A stretch of DNA of 64,000 bases from CAVOHU01 sp963817885 (GTDB lineage Bacteria > Acidobacteriota > Vicinamibacteria > Vicinamibacterales > JAKQTR01), in NCBI GenBank assembly GCA_963817885.1, contig CAWFQE010000012.1, positions 372,001 through 436,000 of the forward strand. Direction: 5' to 3'. Below the pieces are notes generated by a model. That model made no database searches. It saw only the letters and a program-made list of their open reading frames with translations, and was not told the DNA's origin. Numbering within the stretch: position 1 is the stretch's first letter; every line of letters starts with the position of its first letter. The translations under genes were made by a program, and so were the position numbers. This document shows positions 33,548 through 40,513 of this stretch, piece by piece.

Positions 33548-35638
33548 GTGTTGGCTTGTCTCTACGTGCCGCCGTCGCCTCGAGATTCTGGTCGCAGCCC
33601 ACGAGCGCCTGGCGCCCGGCCCCTGGCCCCTAGCGCCCAGCCCCTGGCCCCTAGCGCCCAGCCCCTAGCCCCTAGCGCCCAGCCTCTAGCCCTTAGCGCC
33701 CAGCCCCTAGCCCCTAGCGCCCAGCCCCTAGCCCCTAGCGCCCAGCCCCTAGCCCTTAGCGCCCGGCCCCTAGCCCCTAGCGCCCAGCCCCTAGCCCCTA
33801 GATTGGCCGCCATTGCCCGAAGCGTGTCACCACGGGTCGAGGTTCATACCGACGACCTGGTCACGCTGGACGTGACCGGGCTGGCGCGTTTGATCGGTGA
33901 CGGGAAAGAGGTGGCGGAGCGCTTGCGGCGGACCGCAGCCGATCACGGGATTCTGCCGGTGCGTGTGGCGGTGGCCGGGACGCGCACGGCCGCCATCCTG
34001 CTGGCGCGAGCACGCGTGGGCATCACGGTGGTGCCTCCAGGCCAGGAAGCCTCGGCGCTCTCGAAGCTGCCGCTCAGCACGCTCGCGGTCTTTCTAGAGC
34101 TGGAAACAGGCTGGAGGCTGGGGGCTGGAGGCCGGAGGCCAGACGCTGGTTCACCATCGACGACAGGCGACAGGCCGGAAGAAGCGGGTACACTCGCCAC
34201 TCGCTCCCAGCCTGAAGCCCGAAGCCTGAAGCCCGAAGCCGGCGGCCGTGATCCACGAGCCCCTGGCGCCCAGCCTCTAGCGCCTAGCGCCGAGCCCCTA
34301 GCCCCTAGCCTGGCCACCCTGTCCCGCTGGGGCCTGGCGACACTTGGCGATCTTGCCGCGTTGCCGTCCGCCGAGTTGTCGGAGCGGCTCGGGCAGCAGG
34401 GGATCTGGTGGCAGCGCGTGGCGCGGGGCGAAGACGCCGGCCCGCTGGTGCCGACGCCGGACGAAGAGCGGTTCGAGGACACGCTCGAGCTGGAATGGCC
34501 CATCGAAGGGCTCGAGCCGCTGTCGTTCGTGCTCGGGCGGCTGCTCGAGCCGCTCTGCCAGCGCCTCGAACGGCGCGATCGCGGCGCCGCCGTGCTGCAC
34601 GTCAGGTTGCGGCTCGTGACGCGCGCCACGCACGCGCGCAGCCTGCAGCTGCCCGCGCCGATGCGCGACCCGCGCGTGCTGCGCACGCTGCTGCTCCTGG
34701 ATCTCGAGTCGCACCCCGCTCCGGCCGGTATCGATGCGGTCACCGTCGTGATCGAGCCCACCCCGGGGCGCATCGTGCAGGAGTCGCTGCTGACGCGCGC
34801 GCTGCCGACGCCCGAGCAGATGTCGACCCTGCTGGCGCGGTTGACCGCGCTGATGGGGGAGCGCCGCATCGGCGCGCCGGTCGTGCTGGATTCACACAGG
34901 CCGGACGGCTGCGCGCTCGCGCCCTTTCGTGTGCCGGAGGAGGGACGTGGGATCAAATCAGGGGCTAGGGACCCTTCGACTCCGCTCCCCTCGACTGTCG
35001 CTCGGGGAGCCTCGAGCACGGTCGAGAGGCTCAGGGCAGGCTCGGCGCTCGGCACTCGTAAGAACGATGTCCGGCTGGCGGCTGGTGACCGGCGGCTCAC
35101 GACTTCGCCGAAAGCCAGCTCCGACGGCTTCGTCGGCGCAAGGACAAGTGGCGGCAAATGGCCACCGGCTCCAGGCGACAGGCTGGAAGCAGAAGACGAA
35201 CCAGCGCCTAGCGCCGAGCCCCTAGCCCCTGTTCCCTGCGTCGCCCTTCGCCGCTTCCGCCTGCCCGTTGCCGTGTCCGTCGTGGTCGATCACGGCCGTC
35301 CGGTCAGCGTCAGGGCGGATCGGCAGGGATTGCGCGGAGGGCGCGTGGAGTCCTTTGCGGGACCGTGGCGCACCTCCGGCGAGTGGTGGATGGTGCATGG
35401 CGCTGGAGGATCCCAGGCCGCCCTGAGCGCGGGCCCTTCGATGAGTTCTGGGCGACCCGAGGCCCTCGAGGGTCGAGGCGAGTCGAAATGCGCGCGTGCA
35501 GGACAGTCGGACGGATGGAGGGGACGCCCGGGCTGGAATCGCGAGGAATGGGATGTCGCGCTCAGTGATGGCGGCGTCTATCGCATCTTCGAGGATCGGG
35601 ATCTCGGGCGATGGTTCATCGAGGGGATCCTGGATTGA
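33548..35638 (+). CDS. imuB: ImuB, inactive Y-family polymerase adaptor, expanded by in-frame repeats
   Basis: 696 residues, against roughly 450-530 for typical ImuB. Recognisable parts: the first strand MLACLYVPP; SPRVEVHTDDLVTLDVTGLARLIG (about 94-117) of the palm; LSRWGLATLGDLAALPSAELSERLG helix-hairpin-helix region; the little-finger region with LELEWPIEGLEPLSFVLGRLL; and the C-terminal end RDLGRWFIEGILD. Between are at least four low-complexity insertions, all in frame: a heptapeptide array (residues 24-84), and segments near 185-255, 470-565 and 620-660. Between the first strand and the palm segment, the region that normally holds the rest of the palm/finger is missing and replaced by the heptads. 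ImuB normally binds the beta clamp, ImuA and DnaE2. It overlaps dnaE2 by 4 bases. Confidence 0.82.
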   Translation: MLACLYVPPSPRDSGRSPRAPGARPLAPSAQPLAPSAQPLAPSAQPLALSAQPLAPSAQPLAPSAQPLALSARPLAPSAQPLAPRLAAIARSVSPRVEVHTDDLVTLDVTGLARLIGDGKEVAERLRRTAADHGILPVRVAVAGTRTAAILLARARVGITVVPPGQEASALSKLPLSTLAVFLELETGWRLGAGGRRPDAGSPSTTGDRPEEAGTLATRSQPEARSLKPEAGGRDPRAPGAQPLAPSAEPLAPSLATLSRWGLATLGDLAALPSAELSERLGQQGIWWQRVARGEDAGPLVPTPDEERFEDTLELEWPIEGLEPLSFVLGRLLEPLCQRLERRDRGAAVLHVRLRLVTRATHARSLQLPAPMRDPRVLRTLLLLDLESHPAPAGIDAVTVVIEPTPGRIVQESLLTRALPTPEQMSTLLARLTALMGERRIGAPVVLDSHRPDGCALAPFRVPEEGRGIKSGARDPSTPLPSTVARGASSTVERLRAGSALGTRKNDVRLAAGDRRLTTSPKASSDGFVGARTSGGKWPPAPGDRLEAEDEPAPSAEPLAPVPCVALRRFRLPVAVSVVVDHGRPVSVRADRQGLRGGRVESFAGPWRTSGEWWMVHGAGGSQAALSAGPSMSSGRPEALEGRGESKCARAGQSDGWRGRPGWNREEWDVALSDGGVYRIFEDRDLGRWFIEGILD
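33617..33799 (+). repeat. 21-bp tandem repeat coding a (Q/R)PLAPSA heptapeptide array
   Basis: Eight full and one partial copy of a 21-base unit (CCCAGCCCCTAGCCCCTAGCG with small changes) lie in frame inside imuB. Copies differ by single bases, giving QPLALSA and RPLAPSA variants. The same CCTAGCCCC words recur between genes nearby. There are no unique spacers, so it is not a CRISPR array. Confidence 0.85.
34100..34312. repeat. Low-complexity insertion 2 inside imuB
   Basis: GGCTGGAGGCTGGGGGCTGG units, then CCTGAAGCCCGAAGCC units and CCTAGCGCC/CCCCTAGCC arms, coding Gly/Arg-rich and Pro/Ala/Ser-rich peptide. It separates two conserved ImuB segments and keeps the frame. Confidence 0.65.
34965..35230. 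repeat. Low-complexity insertion 3 inside imuB, with dispersed-repeat core
   Basis: Contains a diverged copy of the CCCTTCGACT...CTCAGGGCAGG palindrome (about 34973-35040) and, in inverse orientation near 35185-35225, GAAGCAGAAGACGAACCAGC followed by CCTAGCGCC units that match the element at 38390-38440. In frame throughout. Confidence 0.65.
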
Positions 35639-37701
35639 TCGAACTCCACTGTTCATCTGCCTTCAGCTTTCTCGAGGCGGCGTCGCTGCCCGAAACGCTG
35701 GTGGACCGCGCGGCGGCCCTGGGCTATCCGGCGCTGGCGCTGCTCGACCGCGACGGGGTCTATGGCGCGCCGCGTTTTCACAAGGCGGCCCGCGCGGCCG
35801 GCATCAAGCCCATCATCGGGTGCGAACTCACGATCGAGGCTGGGGGCCGGGGACTGGAGGCTGGTGGCCCACGCACGACGGAAACCGAACTTCCAGCCGC
35901 CAGCCGCAAGCCGCAAGCCGCAAGCCGGGAGGCGCCAGCCTCCGCGTGGCGCCTGCCGGTCCTGATCGAATCCCGCGAGGGTTACCGGAATCTCTGCCGC
36001 CTGATCACGCTCATGAAACTGCGATCGCCCAAGGGCGAAGGCGCGCTCAACCTGGGCGAACTCGAGGGACACACCGCCGGCCTCATCGCGATCGCGGGCC
36101 GCGAGGTGCTCGCCGCGAGCCGCCACGGCGTGGGCGGCCTGCTCGATCGCCTGGTCGGGATGTTCGGCCGCGCCAACGTCTGCCTGGAAATGCAGCGTCA
36201 CTTCCTGCGGGACGAGGAAACCGACAACGAGGTGCTGCGCGATCTGGCCTCGGCGTTTCACGTGCCGCTCATCGTCTCCAACGGCGTCCGGTTCGCCGAT
36301 CCCGTCGAGCGTCCGCTCTACGACGTGCTCACCTGCATTCGCCACAGGACCACGCTCGATCGGGCCGGCCGCCTGCTGGCCCGCAACGCCGAGCGATACC
36401 TGAAGCCGCCCTCCGAGATGATCGAGTTGTTCCGTGATTGCCCCGAGGCGGTCGCCGCCACGCGGGAGCTGGCCGATCGCATCGGGTATTCGATGGCGGA
36501 CCTCGGCTACCGCTTTCCCGACTACCCGGTGCCGGAAGGGGAGACGGCCGCCTCGTTTCTGCGCGCCATCACGCTGGTAGGGGCGCGCGAACGCTACCGG
36601 CCGTTCCACGACAAGGCGCGGGCGCAAATCGCGCACGAGCTCGACCTGATCGAAAAGCTCAACCTCGCCGGCTACTTCCTGATCGTCTGGGACATCGTCA
36701 ACTTCTGCCGGCAGGAGCAGATCCTCGCGCAGGGCCGCGGCTCGGCGGCCAACAGCGCCGTCTGCTACAGCCTGGGGATCACGGCCGTGGATCCGGTGGG
36801 CATGGACCTGCTCTTCGAGCGCTTCCTGTCGGAGGAGCGCGGCGAGTGGCCCGACATCGATCTCGATCTGCCGAGCGGGGATCGGCGGGAGCGCGTCATC
36901 CAGCACGTCTACGAGAAGTACGGCCGGCACGGCGCCGCCATGACGGCCAACCTCATCACTTACCGGGGGCGGAGCGCCGCGCGCGAGGTCGGGAAGACGC
37001 TGGGGATGGAGGCCGCGCAGATCGATCGCCTCTCGAAGATCCTCGGCCATTTCGAGTTCATCGACCAGGACGACAGCCTGCCTCGCGATTTACGCGCGTC
37101 CGGCTTCGATCCCGATCACGCGCAGGTGAAGCTGTTCGCCGATCTCTGGCGGCGCATCCAGGATCTGCCGCGCCACCTCGGCCAGCACTCGGGCGGCATG
37201 GTGCTCTGCCAGGGCCGGCTGGACGATGTGGTGCCGCTGGAGAATGCGTCGATGCCGGGCCGCGTGGTGGTGCAGTGGGACAAGGAAGACTGCGCCGACA
37301 TGGGCCTCATCAAGATCGATCTGCTGGGCCTCGGGATGATGGCGGCCCTGCAGGACGCCTTCGAGATGATCAACCGGCCTTCGCCTGCCTTGATCGGATC
37401 GTCGGGCGGGCTTCGGCCTTCGCCCGTCCTGACCCGATCAGCGGACGGGCTGGGCCGGACAGGCCGGCGCATGTCGACGAGGGGCGGGCGCGGCTCGAGC
37501 TGTGGACGCTGCCGCCCGACGACCCGGCCGTCTACGACATGTTCCAGCGCGCCGACACGGTGGGCGTCTTCCAGATCGAATCGCGCGCGCAGATGGCGAC
37601 CCTGCCGCGCCTCAGGCCCGCGCACTTCTACGACCTGGTGGTCGAAGTCGCGCTCATCCGCCCCGGGCCCATCGTCGGCCAGATGGTGCATCCGTACCTG
37701 A
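35635..37701 (+). pseudogene. dnaE2: Error-prone DNA polymerase DnaE2, N-terminal part (gene broken into three frames)
   Basis: The C-family error-prone polymerase of the cassette spans 35635-39379 but needs three reading frames. This first part holds the PHP domain (IELHCSSAFSFLEAASLPE, ALALLDRDGVYGAPRFHKAA) and the palm with catalytic Asp residues in PDIDLDLPSGDRRERVI and GRGSAANSAVCYSLGI. Real homology runs to EMINR near 37377; the remaining codons to 37701 are out of frame. The PHP domain carries its own insertion (35838-35945, Gly/Arg then Ala-Ser-Arg-Lys-Pro repeats). Start: TTG at 35635 in a TTGA overlap with the imuB stop, matching the family N-terminus; ATG 35611 is the alternative. 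Between breaks no stop is seen, so the damage is recent, or a sequence error. Confidence 0.8.
37378..37478. repeat. Paired palindromic insertion in dnaE2, site of first frame change
   Basis: Two imperfect copies of about 40 bases, each starting CCTTCGCC(T/C)G(C/T)C and ending in G-rich complement; the second contains GCCCGTCCTGA...TCAGCGGACGGGC, a hairpin. The segment separates EMINR from the HVDEGRARLELWTLPPDD continuation, which lies in another frame. It looks like a short palindromic repeat pair landed in the gene. Confidence 0.65.
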
Positions 37702-38411
37702 ACCGGCGGGCGGGCCGCGAGGAGGTGACGTATCCGCATCCGTCGCTGGAGCCGATCCTGAAGCGCACGATGGGCGTGCCGCTCTTCCAGGAACAGCTGC
37801 TGCGCATCGCGATGGTCGCGGCGGGGTTTTCGGGCGGGCAGGCCGAGGAGCTGCGGCGCGCGATGGGCTTCAAGCGGTCCGAGCAGCGGATGAAGAAGAT
37901 CGAGGTGCAGCTGCGCGAGGGCATGGCGCGGAAGGGCATCACGCATGATGCGGCCGACGCGATCGTGAAGTCGATCAGCTCGTTTGCGCTCTACGGCTTT
38001 CCCGAATCGCACGCGGCGAGCTTCGCGCTGCTGGTCTATGCGAGCGGGTACCTGAAGGCGCATTTCCCGGGCGCGTTCTACGCATCGCTGCTCAACAACC
38101 AGCCGATGGGGTTCTACCATCCCGCCTCGCTCGTGAAAGACGCGCAGCGGCACGGCGTGCGGTTCGCGAGCATCGACGTGCAGCGCTCGGGCTGGGACTG
38201 CCAGGTGGAGGCCGATGGGACCATTCGCCTGGGGCTGCGGTATGTCAATGGGCTGCGGCAGAACGTGGGGCTGGCCATTGAGCTAGGGGCTAGGGACTGG
38301 GCGCTGGGCGCTGGTCGGGCAGGGGCTAGGGGCTGGGCGCGAGGCGCTGGTCGGCGGGCTAGGGACTCGGCGCAGGCGCTGGTCGGGCAGGGGCTAGGGA
38401 CTCGGCGCTAG
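37479..38411 (+). pseudogene. dnaE2: DnaE2, middle part (second frame)
   Basis: Continues the polymerase: DPAVYDMFQRADTVGVFQIESRAQM, PRLRPAHFYDLVVEVALIRPGP, VPLFQEQLLRIAMVAAGFSGGQAEELRRAMG and SFALYGFPESHAASFALLVYASGYLKAHFPGAFYASLLNNQPMGFY, all close to the DnaE2 consensus of the fingers and thumb. The frame ends in repeat sequence at a TAG (38409-38411). There is no start codon of its own with a Shine-Dalgarno near the join, so independent translation is unlikely. Confidence 0.8.
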
Positions 38412-38526
38412 GCGCTGGTTCGTCGTCTGCTTCCGGCCGAGAGCCTGGGGCCGAGAGCCGAGAGCCGAGAGCCGATTGTCTGGGGCCTATCCCACCAGCG
38501 CCTAGCGCCGAGTCCCTAGCCCCTAG
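38281..38526. repeat. Foldback repeat insertion in dnaE2, site of second frame change
   Basis: Starts with GGGGCTAGGGACTGGGCGCTGG units and ends with the inverse CCAGCGCCTAGCGCC/GAGTCCCTAGCCCC. The arms 38391-38419 and 38498-38526 are exact inverse complements over 29 bases. Between them is TTCGTCGTCTGCTTCCGGCC and GAGAGCC units shared with the imuA-imuB tract and imuB insertion 3, so this is a member of a dispersed family. Confidence 0.8.
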
Positions 38527-38527
38527 C

Positions 38528-39379
38528 ATCGTCCGCTGCCCCAAGTGCGGCTGCGATGATCCGTCCATGCTCGAGCGCGTGCAGACTGGCTCTGCGGTGG
38601 CGTGGTTCTGCAATACCTGCGCGCACGACTGGGAGGAGCCGCGCCAGGTCCGCCGGTTCCGCTCGATCGAGGACCTGATTCGCCGGACCGGCATCAACCG
38701 GGAGGAGCTGGCCGTCCTGGCGGAGATCGGCGCGCTCAACGCGTTCGGGCATCATCGGCGCGACGCGCTGTGGCAGATCGAGCGGGCGGTGCGGCCGGCG
38801 GGGGAGTTGTTCGAGGAGGGACGCGAGAGCGCGCCGGAATCAGATGCAGGCGGGGCCCTCGGCGGAGAGGCTGGGGACTCGCCAGGCGCCGGCTGCCAGG
38901 CGCCGGCCGCCAGCCGCCAGCCGCCGGCCGTTTCAGGTGCCAGCCTCTGCCCGCTGCCGCCGATGAGCCTGTCGGAACGGCTCGTCGCCGATTATGCCGG
39001 GACCAGCCTGACCATCGGGCCGCATCCGATGGCGCTGCGGCGGCAGGAACTGGCGCTGCGCGGAGTGCTGCGGTCGGGCGATCTTCCGCGCGAGCGGCAG
39101 GGCAGGCGCGTGCGCGTGGCGGGCACGGTGATCACCCGGCAGCGGCCCGGCACGGCCAAGGGCTTCGTGTTCCTGACGCTCGAAGATGAAACCGGCATCG
39201 CCAACATCATCGTCCGGCCGGACCTGTTCGCACGCCAGCGCCTCACGATCCTCGAAGAAGCGTTCCTGCTGGTGGAAGGCGTCCTGCAGAACCAGGAAGG
39301 CGTGGTCTCGGTGCGGGCCGAACGGCTGGAGGGCATTGCCGGTGTGCCCATCGACATCGACTCCCACGATTTCTATTAA
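38528..39379 (+). pseudogene. dnaE2: DnaE2, C-terminal part (third frame) with an added zinc ribbon
   Basis: Begins with CPKCGCDDPSMLE...AWFCNTCAHDW, a four-Cys zinc-ribbon-like segment of about 40 residues that is not part of the usual DnaE2 layout, then returns to family sequence: FRSIEDLIRRTGINREELAVLAEIGALNAFG (helix-hairpin-helix), a repeat-rich linker (38835-38945, Pro/Ala-rich), PPMSLSERLVADYAGTSLTIGPHPM, and the OB-fold end RVRVAGTVITRQRPGTAKGFVFLTLEDETGIAN. The terminal SHDFY matches family ends. First ATG is at 38567; the frame is open upstream through the repeat. Confidence 0.78.
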
Positions 39380-39443
39380 GGAGCTGACGCTCACCCGGCT
39401 CCCGGCTCGCGGCTCGCGGCTGGCGGCTGGGGGCCGGTGGCCG

Positions 39444-39657
39444 GAGGAGCGGGCGCATCAGCGAACGAGCCGTGCGGAGCAGTCCGCGCTCGAATGCCGG
39501 AAACCGACGAGCGGGTGGAGGTTTCCCCGGCGCAGCGCGTAGCGGTTGATCAGGCGCGGATAGCGCCAGCCGGACGGGGAGAGCCGGAAACCGACGCCAA
39601 GCGAGGAGGTTTCCCGGACTGCGGAGCCCGGCTCGAGCGCTGATGCGCCCGCTCCTC
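39444..39657. mobile_element. 214-bp foldback element with 20-bp perfect terminal inverted repeats (MITE/REPIN-like)
   Basis: Ends are GAGGAGCGGGCGCATCAGCG and its exact inverse complement at 39638-39657. Pairing continues inwards imperfectly (CGAGCCG...GCAGTCC on the left against its inverse on the right), and inside are two copies of CCGGAAACCGACG...GAGGTTTCC, themselves inverted repeats. No open frame looks coding and no clear target duplication is seen. It occupies most of the 366-bp gap between dnaE2 and the DUF3142 gene; the bases before it are GCTCGCGGCTGGCGG low-complexity units. A non-autonomous transposable element or a structured RNA are the two readings. Confidence 0.7.
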
Positions 39658-39745
39658 GGGCGACGTGTATCATGTTCTCCTCCGACATCGCTGACCGTCG
39701 CACGGTGGCGCCCGAAGACGAACGCACGAAGAAGGCATCCGCTGC

Positions 39746-40513
39746 ATGTCGCGCCGCTGCATCTCAATTGGATTTCTCGTGGCGGCCGCCATGCTTCCAC
39801 TCTCATCATCGGGAGGTCCTGCCGGCGCCCGAGCCGCGCAGCCCCGTTTCGTCGTGTGGGCGTGGGAGCGAGCGACCGACTTGACCGCCCTCAACAGGCC
39901 CGACGTCGGCGTCGCCTATCTCGGCGAAACCCTCCTGCTGCAATCCGACACTATCGTCGTGCGCCCGCGGCGCCAGCCATTGCGCGTGAACGCGGCGACC
40001 CCGCTCACGATGGTCGTGCGCATCGACGTCGATCCCGGCGCGGCGCCGACGTTGAGCGGTGATCAGCGCGCCCGTGTGGTCAATGAAGTCGTCGCGCTCG
40101 CCTCACGTGTTGGAGAACGGATTGGCGGCGTCCAGATCGATTTCGATGCCGAACGCTCGGCGCGCGACTTCTACGCCGCGCTCCTGAGAGATCTGAGACG
40201 CGCGCTTCCACCTGATTTGCGCCTGTCGATGACGGCACTGGCTTCCTGGTGCCTGGGCGATCCGTGGATCGCCGGCCTGCCCGTCGACGAGGCGATACCC
40301 ATGCTGTTCCGCATGGGCACGGATGCCCAGCAGATCAGGCGGTGGCTCGACGATGGGCGCGACTTCGGGCCGGCGATTTGCCGCGGCTCGGTGGGCCTGT
40401 CCACCGACGAACCCTCGCCGCGCGTGCCGAACGACCGGCGCGTGTATGTCTTCAGCCCTCGGACACTCGGAGCCGAGGAGGTGGAACGCCTGGCCATGGA
40501 GTGGAACCGATGA
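39746..40513 (+). CDS. Secreted DUF3142 family protein
   Basis: 255 residues with an N-terminal signal peptide (to about 31). DUF3142 hallmarks: RFVVWAWERATDLTAL at the start of the mature protein, VAYLGETLLLQ, VRPRRQPLRV, GVQIDFDAERSARDFY, LSMTALASWCLGD, IPMLFRMGTD and RGSVGLSTDEP. The pattern of strands ending in conserved D, E and W residues suggests a TIM-barrel hydrolase, but no activity is known. Its stop overlaps the start of the next gene (ATGA), and this pair is often found together. Confidence 0.85.
   Translation: MSRRCISIGFLVAAAMLPLSSSGGPAGARAAQPRFVVWAWERATDLTALNRPDVGVAYLGETLLLQSDTIVVRPRRQPLRVNAATPLTMVVRIDVDPGAAPTLSGDQRARVVNEVVALASRVGERIGGVQIDFDAERSARDFYAALLRDLRRALPPDLRLSMTALASWCLGDPWIAGLPVDEAIPMLFRMGTDAQQIRRWLDDGRDFGPAICRGSVGLSTDEPSPRVPNDRRVYVFSPRTLGAEEVERLAMEWNR

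Noticed and set aside
33617..33799. Possible CRISPR array
   Set aside because: The units are contiguous, 21 bases long and in frame with imuB; there are no unique spacers and no cas genes.
35653..37050. Long antisense frame opposite dnaE2 (465 codons)
   Set aside because: Composition follows from the GC-rich third positions of dnaE2; the protein shows no known motif while the plus strand is clearly a polymerase.
37378..38526. Programmed frameshifting in dnaE2
   Set aside because: No slippery heptamer or stop-plus-pseudoknot arrangement is seen; both joins are inside repeat insertions.
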